DNA of 64,000 bases from Ganoderma boninense. Lineage: Eukaryota > Basidiomycota > Agaricomycetes > Polyporales > Polyporaceae. The notes under the pieces were generated by a model. It ran no database searches, had not been told where the DNA came from, and saw only the letters and a list, made by a program, of their open reading frames with translations. Both the position numbers and the translations under genes were made by a program. Numbering within the stretch: position 1 is the stretch's first letter; the number at the start of each line of letters is the position of its first letter. Shown here in pieces: positions 23,400-33,482 of this stretch. The stretch spans positions 4,036,389 through 4,100,388 of the forward strand of contig CM035309.1 of NCBI GenBank assembly GCA_002900995.3, given 5' to 3'.

Positions 23400-23929
23400 G
23401 TGGACGATGCGGCGCAGATGCTCGGAGTCGGAGGGACGCGGTGGATGGAGTGTGAGAGAGTAACTTAAAGAGGGAAGGGTTATGTACACCGCTGTGGCAA
23501 CGGTGGTGGGCGTGCGCCCACTGATGGGTTCTCACGCGTAGCGGTCTTGAAAGGCGGGTGAGATTCCACATCATACACCTATGTACACCATCATAGTGCA
23601 TTCCGCACAATAAAACGTCCGGGAAATGCTTGTATTCATCGTTCCTGCTCTATGGTCCAACTGGGGGTCAGCAGAACACCCCACTCATCACTCGCTCCAG
23701 CGCCAAGCCCGCCGGCCCAGAATCCGCAAGCAGAGCGACGCAGACTCCATGGCCTCCATCAGCCTCCATCCAACGAAATCATTTTCCCGCCCCTCCGAAC
23801 CGGTCCTGGGCCAAGCACTTTCTATTTTTCGCGAATGGCCCTTTTATTTTGCTTTTACCCTCGCCAAATTTGGAGTATGGGAGATCCGCTGAGATTCCCT
23901 GCGCTGCAATTGTACAGTGCGGGTGGCTA
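23400..23929. other. Intergenic, nothing recognised
   Basis: Upstream of copy A. Open frames at 23626-24412 on + are antisense to, or precede, the BTB relic and show no domain. Confidence 0.45.
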
Positions 23930-24480
23930 ATTAGCATCAACACCTATAAAACACAACAGCTCGAATACGACCACGGTTCCTCGCGTACATCGTCCGAGTC
24001 CGCATTCCCCAAGCAAATCGGGAAGGCTCGCCCACACCTCGTTCCGCAGCACGGCCAAGCTGTCCCTCATCGCACCCGCACACGCGGCGCACAGCGTCTC
24101 GTCGCGCTCCGCCTGGTCCAGCTTCGTGACGTAGTACGAATCGAGCGTGTCCTCGTCCACATGCTCATCCGTAGCCCAATGCCAGTCGTCGAGCCACGCC
24201 TTCATCGCGACGACACATGTGAACGGGGACAGACGACGGGCGGGGTCCGAGGCGTGCGCGATCCTTGCCCCAAGTTCGCCAGCAGGCGCATGCTCTCGCG
24301 CAGACTCTCCTTGGGGGCGAGGCATCACTCGAGGTCGTCTGCGGACAGGCGCGCAAGCGACACGCTGTCCGCGCGGGGTCCCCCACGGACGAGGGCACTT
24401 GGCGGGAGCTGACGAAGAGGCGGAAGAGGCTGAGGGCTCTGCCATACGGACCCGCGTCATGGCAGGTGCCGCCACCAGCA
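23930..24480 (-). pseudogene. BTB-family relic (C-terminal half)
   Basis: On - the C-terminal half of the family is readable: ALSLFRLF, then in a second frame QLPPSALV..., a stop (TGA) after SADDLE, then GARIAHASDPARRLSPFTC, WLDDWHWATDEHVDEDTLDS, KLDQAERDETLCAACAG and LRNEVWASLPDLLGE. It is very close to the end of the intact gene at 27742-28911. The BTB domain is missing, there is an internal deletion after RLF, and at least one frame change. Confidence 0.82.
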
Positions 24481-24690
24481 CACGAGAAGAGAAACTGACA
24501 GCTGGAACAAGGTGACTGGCACCTTTCGTCTATTGGACCGCGACTAGCTAGCACGCGCGCCACCAAGAAGCCGACAAACGGAACCTACACACATCCCGTC
24601 AAGAATACCAAATCTTTCCGAGTCTCCGAGTCGGGTATATGTGTATTCTGTGCCTCGTCCGGGTATGGATCTGCTCGCGCGCGCCCGCGC

Positions 24691-25700
24691 TCAGTTGGGG
24701 AGCGCGTTGATCTTCTGCTGGAGCTGCCCGTACACGGTCGCGACGGCGGGGCAACCCACGCCGGGGCCGTTGAGGTTCTGGAGCGTCGAGAGCAGCGTGA
24801 CGATGCGCGCCTGCTGGTCCGCCTTCGAGTTGCCCGTCGGGAACGACGCGCCCACGGACGGGTTGTTCACGATGTGGCCCGCCGCGACGTTCGCGTTCAG
24901 CTTCTGCAGGCCGCGCGCAACGTGTCAGCATCTCGCGCGAACGGAGAGAGAGAAAGGGAGAGGGGGGGAGAGGGAGAGGGAGAGGGAGAAGGACGCACGT
25001 TGATGAACTGGTCGCGCGGGGGCGGGCACGAGCACGGGATGTTCACGTTGTTGAGGCCCTTGCAGTTGCCCGTCCCGTCGGGCGACGTGCCCGCGACGAC
25101 GCCAAAGTCCGGCACGAGCGCGGGGTCGACGCCCCCGCTCGCGGGCGCCGCGGGTGCAGCCGGAGCAGCGGGCGCGGCTGGGGCAGCGGGCGCGGCGGGC
25201 GCGGGGGTGTCGGTCCCAGCCTCGATGGCGGCCTGCTGCGCGCCGAACGTCGTCGCGGCCTGCGGGCAGCCGACGCCGGGCCCGTGGAGGTTCTGGAGGG
25301 TGACGGTGGCGACGAAGAGGCGCGCGAGCTTGGACGCCTTGGAGTCGTCCGTCGGGAAGGAGACCTTGACGGACGGGTTGTTGACGACGAAGCCGGCGTT
25401 GACGTTCTGGTTGAGGTCTGCGAGGAACTCGTCGCGCGACGGCGGGCACGAGCAGGGGATGTTGATGTTGTTGATGCCCTTGCAGTTGCTGTGCGCGCGG
25501 ATGGGTGTGGTTGGTTAGTGACATGTCAAGGTAGGCATGGAGGCGAAGGAGCGCGCGTACCCAGTGCCGTCGGGGCTCGCGCCGGCCGTGACGCCGAACT
25601 GGGGCACGAGGTTGGGGTCGACGTCGCGGCGGACGAGGGGGAGGGAGCTGACGGACGCGGCGATGGCGGCGGCGGCGAGGGCGGCAGTGGCGAACTTCAT
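24691..25700 (-). CDS. Secreted two-repeat cysteine protein
   Basis: Exons 25561-25700, 24999-25488 and 24691-24903 give 280 aa. I chose the ATG at 25700 because it begins a typical signal peptide (MKFATAALAAAAIAASVSS) followed by LPLVRR, a possible Kex2-type site. The mature part is two copies of a roughly 105-residue unit. Each has SPDGTGNCKG, NIPCSCPP, VNNPSV, SFPT, TLQNL and GPGVGCP, with four cysteines. An Ala-Pro linker (APAAPAAPAAPAAPAA) separates them. The spacing and lack of Cys-Cys doublets exclude a hydrophobin. Related small secreted proteins occur widely in basidiomycetes, but I know no defined function. A cell-wall or extracellular role is inferred from the signal peptide only. 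Confidence 0.85.
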
Positions 25701-27446
25701 GATGATTGTCGTGGATGTGCTAAGGAGTGTAGAGAAGGCGGTCCAATTAAACTCTCGAGGAGGGAACGGAGGGCGCAAGCGTCAAGCTTGGAAGAGCAAG
25801 GCAAAACGGCCTAGAGACAAGGGTACGCCCGGCGTAAAAGAGAGAGAGACGGATGTTCCAGCTGTCGAGCAGAAGGGAATGGGGACCGTCGACGCCCTCC
25901 GCGGTGGACTTTATACCGCCCCCACCCCTTTCCTCGGCCGCCCACTTTGTCCCCGCTAAACGTCGAGACAAGCGCGCCAAGGGTGCCGATCACAACAAAA
26001 TCTCTCCCCGGGTGTGCGTTGTCATCTCGACCAATCGTCCTCCATCTCACCTGTCCATCTCTCATCATCTGGGCGTCCCACCGCCTATGTTTGTCCTCCT
26101 CAATCGATCGGCTCCACTGCCCCCAAAGCACGTCTTACCCTCTAAACTTTCCTGTCTCCGCCTTGTCCAGACTGTCTGCAATACTCAACGCCGCCCCACC
26201 CTCGTGGCCACACACGGAGGCTCCTTCATTCCATGTCGAGCCATTCAACGCTAGAGGTCGGCGCCCTTGTTATCCGCCGACGCCGTAACGCCACGCTGGC
26301 GGACCTCATGCCCATGCGGTGCCTCGAACGCTATCGTCGAGTAGGGCTCAAGTGTTGAAGGTGTCTCGGTGTCAACGGAGAACCTGCCACCCAGTCTCTC
26401 CGTTAAGATTCGTGCCCTTGGCGTCCTCGTCATCCCGCGCGCTGGAGTAGGAACTCCTACTAACCGCCTCGTAATCTCCGGCACTGTATTGTGCCTTGGG
26501 CTTCCCTTCCTGCGTTGCGGCGTGGTGCTGTAAGCTTTGTTCGGCGTCGTGAGCAATAAGTGAGCAACGATGGAACGACTCGGAAACGGAGACGAAAGCC
26601 CTCTTCGATAATCTGTGATGACCACCCACGGTTCTCAAATTTTCGCGCCGAGGAGGATCGAATCCGTTTGCGTGCGTGTCTCAGGCTGATCGCACATGTT
26701 ATTGCCGAGACGGCGGGCAGTGGAGGTGTACTTACACTCTTGTCGTTGATTCGCTCCTCTTGAGGAATGACCAATGGTAGAGATGGTGGCTTGTGGTGGC
26801 CGGAGGATTTGGCCGATCATAGAGACGAGGGGATGATGGATGATGGGCTACCAACAAATGTTGATGGTGGGCACAGCAGCAAGAAGCCTCCTGGGACCTG
26901 TCCCATCGTACGCGCGTGCAGTGCACGCGGGTGACGTACGCTTGCCCTCGGCGTGGGGATCTTGAAGTCGTAATCGGGGAGACTCGAGGCTTGAGGCGAG
27001 CCAGGACGAGCGAACGGGAAGTGCTAGTGCTGGCTGTGCGAGACAGGTACACCGAGAGGCCCGCTGCGGACCTCGACGTCAGCCAAAATAACGTTTATGA
27101 GGGGGGACGTACGCCCGTACTTGGGGTGGATTACGCCCAATAGAGGAGGCGAGGAGCTGAGGATGGACGGGGATCCGAGTGGAAGGGCAGCTGGCGACGA
27201 ACTTACTGCGACGAGCTGTGGGACAGACCGATCGAGGTAGCCTGCATGCAGCTCTGGCCAAGGGGCTCGGCGAGTTCGGCGACAAACATAAAAACGCGGT
27301 CGTGAGTGCTCTCAGTGACTCCAGGGTAAGCGTTGTGGACCTGAGATTGTGGGTAGGTCAAGAACTTCGGGTACGCCGAGTCGGCGAGTTGGGAGCTTAG
27401 GCTAAAACATTACGTATATTCAATGGTGTTAAGTCCCCAAAATTAA
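25701..27446. other. 1.7-kb intergenic stretch, no gene supported
   Basis: It contains the promoter side of the secreted-protein gene and the upstream region of tRNA-Glu. Several short open frames occur on both strands, none with a domain. A nested palindrome occurs at 26907-26940. Confidence 0.4.
25910..25915 (-). promoter_or_regulatory. Possible TATA box of the secreted-protein gene
   Basis: TATAAA on - in the context GGTATAAAGTCC, 210 bp upstream of the ATG. The distance implies a long 5' leader, so this is tentative. Confidence 0.35.
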
Positions 27447-27518
27447 TCCGATATGGTGTAGTGGCTAACATTATCGCCTCTCACGCGATAGCCCGGGGTT
27501 CGATTCCCCGTGTCGGAA
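27447..27518 (+). tRNA. tRNA-Glu (anticodon CTC), second copy
   Basis: 72 nt, identical to the copy at 8220-8291: acceptor TCCGATA/TGTCGGA, anticodon loop CTCTCAC, T arm CGGGG TTCGATT CCCCG. A TTTTT run three bases after the end is a Pol III terminator. The flanks of the two copies are not alike. Confidence 0.95.
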
Positions 27519-27741
27519 CTTTTTCTCCACCCACCTTCACTCCAACACCAAATTCCAAGTTGGAAAGGTGCCGGCTATCTCCGACTGGCTCAGGTAGCGT
27601 TTCTCCAACTTTTTCATCTACTGAAGCACAGAGGAAGTAACATATGGTCTTATCGCCGGTGCGTTGTGACCAAGCCCGGCAGCGTACTGGTTTTTATCGA
27701 TTTCTAGCACAGGCATCGTCTTCCTCTGCAGTTCGAAGGCC

Positions 27742-28911
27742 ATGGATCCAACGTTACTAAACGCTGCGACTGTCGACATCGCCGCAGGTATGGACGTCGA
27801 CGGCGTTAGTAACACTGGTGACCAGAACGCACCACCTCCCGCAACTCTGCTCGTGTCAGACGAGGTTCAGAAGGACTCAGAGTTGTGGTTCGAAGACGGG
27901 AATGTTATCGCCATCGCGCAGAACGTCGCTTTCCGCTTCCACAAGGGCGTCCTATCTCATCACTCCCAGGTCTTCCGCGATCTCTTCCTCGTTCCGCAAC
28001 CTTCCTCCTCAGAGGCCAGTGCGATCGATGCCCTTGACGGTTGTCCAGTTGTTCGTGTCTCGGACACCACCTACGACTTCCGGGAGCTTCTCCGCGCGCT
28101 GTACGGCGGCGTAAGGTACGCTGCCCTCCGTCTTGCGTCCACACCCGACGTACCCGACACTGACGTCCCACCACCTTGTAGCTACCTCGATCCCAGCAAG
28201 TCCGCCACCTTCCCCGTCCTCGCCGCCCTCGCCCGCCTCGCGCACAAGTACCAGCTCGACCAGCTCCTCGACGCCGCCGTCCACTGCCTCAAGCGCTCCT
28301 TCACCACCCGCCTCAACGTCTGGGACCGCTCGGGCGGCTTCGACCCCACGCGCTCCCCCATGCGCCTCCACCGCGACAACGCGATCGAGGCCCTCAACCT
28401 CTTCCGCCTCCTCGACGCGCCCGCGCTGCCGATGCTGCCCATGGCCGTGTACGGCTGCTGCCAGCTCCCGCCGAGAGCCCTCGTACACGGCATCCGCCGC
28501 ACGGACGGTGCGTCGCTGGAGTGCCTCTCGCCCGACGACCTCGAGCGGTGCATTGCCGCCAAGGAGAGCCTGATGCGCCAGAGCGTCCGCTTGCTGGCGG
28601 GCCTGTGTAACGCGCTCGAAGCGCGCATCGCGCACGCCGCGGACGACGGACGGTGCCCGTCCCCGTTCACTTGCGGCGTCACTATGAAGGAGTGGCTTGA
28701 CGAGTGGCGCTGGGCTCCGGAGGAGCATGTGGACGAGGACCCGCTCGATAGATACTATGTGGCGAAGCTGGACCAGGCGGGAGAGGACGAGACGCTGTGC
28801 GCGGCGTGCGTGGACGCGATGAAGGACGGTCTGGCGGGGCTGCGGGGCGAGGTGTGGGCGAGCCTTCCGGAGCTGATGGGGCTGGAGATTGCGGGGTGGC
28901 CTTCTGCCTGA
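27742..28911 (+). CDS. BTB/POZ domain protein (isolated copy 5)
   Basis: Exons 27742-28115 and 28182-28911 give 367 aa. The BTB core is SELWFEDGNVIAIAQNVAF, RFHKGVLSHHSQVFRDLFLV, CPVVRVSDTTYDFRELLRAL. The intron (66 bp, GTACGC...TTGTAG) is at the family position. It has no stop and is a multiple of three, so an unspliced transcript would also be read through, adding 22 residues. After it come SYLDPSKSATFPVLAALARL, AHKYQLDQLLDAAVHCLK and NAIEALNLFRLLDAPALPML. C-x5-C (CPSPFTC) and C-x2-C (CAACVDAM) follow, and the end is LRGEVWASLPELMGLEIAGW. It lies 223 bp downstream of tRNA-Glu. Confidence 0.88.
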   Translation: MDPTLLNAATVDIAAGMDVDGVSNTGDQNAPPPATLLVSDEVQKDSELWFEDGNVIAIAQNVAFRFHKGVLSHHSQVFRDLFLVPQPSSSEASAIDALDGCPVVRVSDTTYDFRELLRALYGGVRYAALRLASTPDVPDTDVPPPCSYLDPSKSATFPVLAALARLAHKYQLDQLLDAAVHCLKRSFTTRLNVWDRSGGFDPTRSPMRLHRDNAIEALNLFRLLDAPALPMLPMAVYGCCQLPPRALVHGIRRTDGASLECLSPDDLERCIAAKESLMRQSVRLLAGLCNALEARIAHAADDGRCPSPFTCGVTMKEWLDEWRWAPEEHVDEDPLDRYYVAKLDQAGEDETLCAACVDAMKDGLAGLRGEVWASLPELMGLEIAGWPSA

Positions 28912-29700
28912 ATACGGACGATGTACGGGAGGAGGGAATGTGGCCGCGGCTGCGTGTTTTGTAGGTGTCGATGCTGCATCCACGCTACATATAAGTAGTA
29001 ATTCTCTTGTCCAGGTTACATGACGACGTCCATGCCCCGGCCTCACTAATAACATGCCAGAACGCGCGATGATCCCCAGTCAGAACCCCTCCCATTTTCA
29101 GCGATTGGGAATCAATCGGAGCAAGGCACTTACGCGCCTCCTACTAGTACTTTCCGTTGGAAAGTCCTTTCTGTCATTACAGTATAGTTCACTTCCATAT
29201 GAGAGCGTTCTTAGTTTGTACAACCACACCGGGCGTTCGACCGTCTTAACTTATGTCGAAGACTTGTAGGTTGTAACATGTGCATAAGTATATTGGACTG
29301 TTACTCCGCTCCATGTCTATTTTAGACTGTCCTCCGATCTCGCCCCGGGCTTCCCGTCAACGACAACATCGGCCTCCCCGACATGACTCTTTATGACGGG
29401 AGCACGGCGTCCCTCCCTTCGACCAGCTTCCTTCTTCCACCCACCATGTTGCCTCCCTCGGTGCATCCTTCCCACAGGTTCTCCTGTCTCGCCCAGTTAT
29501 GCGCCCGGTGTCCGGACACAAGGCAAGTCCAATGTTTATTTATTCGTTCAGGTAAGTGCATCGCTATATAGGGCAATGCGCCCGCAGGTGAGCGCGCGCG
29601 CATGAGTCCGCGACGTTGATATTGTCTGTATCAGCTAATGATCGCCGTTTCTCTGGTATTATTCGAAGGCGCGACAAGGGAGGACAGCAGGCGGGCTTCA
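28912..29700. other. Intergenic, nothing recognised
   Basis: 3' flank of BTB copy 5 and the stretch up to the chimeric relic. There is no supported gene. Confidence 0.45.
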
Positions 29701-30110
29701 CGAATATGAGAGCCCGCGGTCGTGGCTGCGGTGCCGGCGTTTTATTGCGGGGAGCGTGTCATCGGCAGCAGGGTTCATCAGCTATGCGATGTGCGTGGGC
29801 CGAAGCATACTTCACCACCCACTTCCACGTTTGGGAGAATGCGCAAAAGGGGGAGCGAGACGTCCCATCCACTTTCTCCCCAAACCCAGCCGCCTCCGAT
29901 GCTGTTGATGCCGTCAATATCGCGCGCGTGGCAGGGAAGCGGTCCCTCCTGCCTGTCGCGCTGTACCTGTGTTGCCAGCTAGACCCCGTCGACCTCACCC
30001 AGGGCGTGAAGTGCTCCGAAGAGCACACGTAGGTCTTCTCCCTCTCCAGTGCCGACGTCGCTCTCTGTCTTCGCGCGAAGCAGACACTCCTGGGACCTGA
30101 AGGCGTCCAT
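29701..30110 (+). pseudogene. Chimeric relic: kinase C-terminal snippet joined to a BTB-family fragment
   Basis: Bases 29701-29760 are nearly identical to 32141-32200 of GTPase-APH copy B (the segment coding ESPRSWLR...FIAGSV). About 40 bp later a BTB-family fragment starts, AYFTTHFHVWENAQ, then SDAVDAVNIARVAGKRSLLP and VALYLCCQLDPVDLTQGVK. After a stop and frame change it continues SSADVALCLRAKQTLL. This matches the middle of the BTB proteins (FTTRLNVWDR, NAIEALNLFRLL, SPDDLERCIAAKESLM). Both pieces are truncated and cannot encode a functional product. Confidence 0.75.
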
Positions 30111-30572
30111 GAACGTCGCCATCTCCCTCTTGCTGTATCCATGCAGTAGGGGCCCACCGGGGCCGAAGTTCGATTCGTTGTGTATAACCGGGTATACAGC
30201 GGGACCTCGGAGTCCAGTATGCTGCAGCTGGATGAAGATCCCCATCAAGGCAATTAGTGTTTTATCATATGATTTAAGTGAGACTCGGACTTTGCAGATA
30301 GACCGCAGGACAAGGTTCCTAGCTCCAGCAAAGCGGGGTCGATGGCCTAGACGCAGGGATACAAGGCGGGGGTGGAGCCTGAGGAGGGTCTCATAACGCT
30401 GAGCGAGTGGTGGACGGCTGCCCATTCACAAGCTCCGCGTGAGAACACAAAGGGCGCACATCGGTCTCACCCTCAGCTCTCCTTCCTTCTCTCACTCCAT
30501 CCACCACATCCCTCAGGCCTCGGGCCTCGACTCCGGGGACACATATTTTGGTCTAGTCTCCTCGTCATCCAT
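30111..30572. other. Intergenic, promoter side of copy B
   Basis: No gene seen. Presumed promoter of the GTPase-APH copy B. The stretch before the ATG resembles the upstream parts of copies A and C. Confidence 0.4.
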
Positions 30573-32270
30573 ATGTTAGGCCTCAATCCCTTGCAAACCC
30601 TTCTCTCATCCATGTCCTCTGCTCCTCCTCGGCGAGTCTCCGTCGCTGTCTACGGTACTTTCTCCTCTCACTGGCAGCAACCTCGCCGCGCCTTCTAACG
30701 TGTTCGTGTGGTCGTCTAGGAAGACCTGGTACCGGCAAGAAGTCCTTGGTATCCGTCCTGGTGCGTTTGCATTCCTCGTCACGCAGTGAACATTGGTGAC
30801 ATGGGGAACCAAGAACAACCGGGTCTACCGTTGTCCCCAGGATGGGCGACTTCTCGTGCTCGACGTTCAGCTCGGAGCCGAGCTCTCCAAGGCCTCTGTC
30901 GCTCTTATCCTAGTCGATGCTCAGAGTCCCAAGGTCCTCACACGGACGACTCTCGACATGGCGCGGACTACGGCCACGTCCGCCTGTGTTGTGCATACAA
31001 AAGTCGACCTGCTCCCAGCCGACCACTCCCCCGCACATCTACACTATCTCGGCAGTGTTCCCTACCTGGCGTTCTTTTTTGGCGTTGACTGCCTGTCTGT
31101 GAGTGTGACGACCGGCGAAGGAGTAGACGGCGTCCTCTCGTTCATCGGTGCGTCTGCTTCCCGTTCCTTCTCGTCTCGCCGCTGCACATCTTTTCTTTTT
31201 CCACCAGCGCAGTCCGTGACCGGATGCGCCCCCCCTGCCCGGTCGTTCACGTGGAGTACCGTATTCCCTATCCACCGGCTCTTCACCTATCTGCTGGACT
31301 GCATCGCCGCGTGCTTCGCTCTGCCCCCACCCGCGCCGTTGCCCGACGTGAGTAGCGATGTTCCCTATCACGCCCTGGCACCCACTCATTGTGCAACCCC
31401 AACCCGCAGCCTACCGCCGAGCTCGCGCGCCTCACGTCTGACTCAGTCGTCGACCAGCTCGAAGGAGATCCCGCATATGCCCCCTGGAGGCAAGAACTCC
31501 GACGTCGGCTCAACGCGGAGGACTCGCCATGGAGTGTGGGAGTGACGCGCATCAGCCCGTCGCTGCTCGTCAAGTCCCCCAGGGGCTCAGAGCGCGAGAG
31601 CATGGCGTTCGTGCGCGAGCACACGACGATCCCCATCCCCCGCGACCTCTGTCCCGAGCTCGGCAGCCTCGTGATGGACTTCATCGACGGCGAGATGCTG
31701 TACGAGTGCTGGGACAGGCTGAGCCGCTTCATGCAGTTCCGCGTCGCGTGCACGCTGCGCCTGTACATCAAGCAGCTGCGGGCGCTGACACGCGCGACGC
31801 CCGGGGCGGTCGACGACGCGCGCGTCTGTGGCGTGGTCTTCAACCAGTACTTCTACGGCCCGTTTGCGACCATGCGCGCGTTCCGCCAGCTCTGCGAAGA
31901 GCTGGTGTCTGAAGGGTGGAGCCCCGTCGCACGCCGTGCCTTCCTGGCGAAGGAAGCGTCGCGGCCCTGCCCGCGTGTGGACCTGAGCCAGATGCCGGTG
32001 TTCACGCACGGGGACCTGAATTCGAGCAACATCATGCTCGATCGGCAAGGATGCTTATGGGTGCTCGACTGGGCGACGGCGGGGTTCTACCCGCCGAGCA
32101 TGGAGGCCGTCGTCATGCAGCGGGTGGACGAGTGCTTTCACGAAGATGAGAGCCCGCGGTCGTGGCTGCGTTACAGGCCTTTCATTGCGGGGAGCGTGTC
32201 TGAGGAGGAGGAGGCGTTCTGGCATTACTTGACTGCTGGCACGAATCACTGGTCTGGTGATTCGTGTTAG
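30573..32270 (+). CDS. GTPase-like / APH kinase-like fusion protein, copy B (intact)
   Basis: Exons 30573-30654, 30720-30760, 30814-31147, 31208-31347 and 31410-32270 total 1458 nt, 485 aa. Residues 1-150 are small-GTPase-like: P-loop GRPGTGKKS (28-36), DGRLLVLDVQLG (51-62) at the DxxG region, TKVD (103-106) at the NKxD position, TTGEGVDGV (140-148) at the SAK position. A linker with a hydrophobic stretch (FPIHRLFTYLLDCIAACFAL) leads to an APH/choline-kinase-type domain (about 245-480). This has LLVKS (Lys254), VMDFIDGEML hinge, THGDLNSSNIML (His399, Asp401, Asn406) and VLDWATAGF (Asp419). All kinase catalytic residues are present. The P-loop Ser/Thr after Lys34 is Lys, so nucleotide binding may be altered. 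Exon 3 must use an AAG acceptor, because the CAG 27 bases earlier would bring in a TGA. Cytosolic; function unknown. Confidence 0.82.
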
Positions 32271-33221
32271 CCATCTGGCGCGGCGGACGTTGGAGGGGGA
32301 GCAGGTAGGTCTTCCCCGCCACATGCAAGGGAGCATGGTTCACGGTGTTGGCGGGGCGTCGGCGGCAGGGTTCATGGATTGTTGGATGGATCGCGTCCGG
32401 TGCAGGGTTCTCGGGGAGCATGAAAAGGTTGCGGTGTTCGTCCGTTCGCAGCTTCTTTTTCTCTCTGAGGTAGCCTTTGGGGAGGCTGACGGCGTCGTCG
32501 ACGAGTAGGGAGATTTCGTACTTTGTAGCCTAGCTGGATGTATGTGGACAGTCAGGCGAACTTGAAGGTGGGTGTCGCAACCAAGGGGCTACAGTGTCTC
32601 CGTGCTACAAAACATGAGTAGATTCAATGTGTACCAGGATGCACTATATGAAGTAGTCTAAGCCGCCTCAGCTGTGTTCGACAGGTGCGTGGGACATCTG
32701 CTCAGATGATCAGAGCGTCCGAAGGACGGGAGGGGCCGGGGAGGCTTCGAAGAACGCCTGCAAGGCCCAGGGCCCACGTATCAAGGTAGGATTGTTAGGA
32801 CACGAGTATAATGACAACATATACGATGAATGAAACAGGAACGCGTGTCCACCGAAGGCGTGGTGGTGCGCCCCATACCCGGGATAACAGGGACACGAGG
32901 GAAATGCTCGCCGAGGAGTACGCTGGAGGGAAGGATCGCGGGTCATCGGTCATCACGCGTTCTGCGATGTCTGGGGCCGAGGCATGAATGTTGTTAACCT
33001 TGACAAGCGTATTGTTTCATAGTCACGACGATCGTATACCGCGCGGTCACCTACAAAGCACATAGCTTCCTACTACATGCGGTTTCACTGCTCGACTCAT
33101 TTTCTTTATGACCAGCCCTGAAATTGGGACACACCGGCATGGAATCGGCATTCAACATATTCATCGCTGCGGAGACATCGGCTTATATGCTGGCGGCGCG
33201 GTTTACACTCACCTTATGCTA
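32271..33221. other. Intergenic, nothing recognised
   Basis: 3' flank of copy B (it shares short segments with the flanks of copies A and C) and unique sequence up to the BTB relic. No gene supported. Confidence 0.4.
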
Positions 33222-33460
33222 TTATCTATACCGCAGACGAGCTCTGACTTGAGAGAGCTTCTCCACGCACTTGGCGGTGACGTGAGGTACGTTACCATCC
33301 TTTAAGTTATCTTGCACACAGACACTCAATGACGTTACGCCGAATTTAATATTTCAGCAACTTCCATCCCAGCAAATTTGGCACATTTCTCATCCGAGTC
33401 CCCGCGGGCCTCGCGCACGAGTACTTTCACCCTTATGCTCAGGAATCTTGTATGAACGTG
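33222..33460 (+). pseudogene. BTB-family relic (fragment spanning the conserved intron)
   Basis: On + the segment reads QTSSDLRELLHALGGDVRYV, matching TYDFRELLRALYGGVRYA of BTB copy 5 up to its splice donor. After a short intron-like gap it continues FHPSKFGTFLIRVPAGLAHE, matching YLDPSKSATFPVLAALARLA. Both ends are missing. It retains the intron position, so the fragment is of genomic origin. Confidence 0.72.
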
Positions 33461-33482
33461 AATGTCTGTCTGTATCCACCAG

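Noticed and set aside
24691..25700. Hydrophobin
   Set aside because: Although secreted and cysteine-containing, it lacks the two Cys-Cys doublets and hydrophobin spacing. The cysteines are in two four-cysteine repeats.
31529..31912. Arg/His-rich open frames inside copy B and copy C
   Set aside because: They are other-frame readings of the kinase domain and recur in every copy only because the DNA is duplicated.
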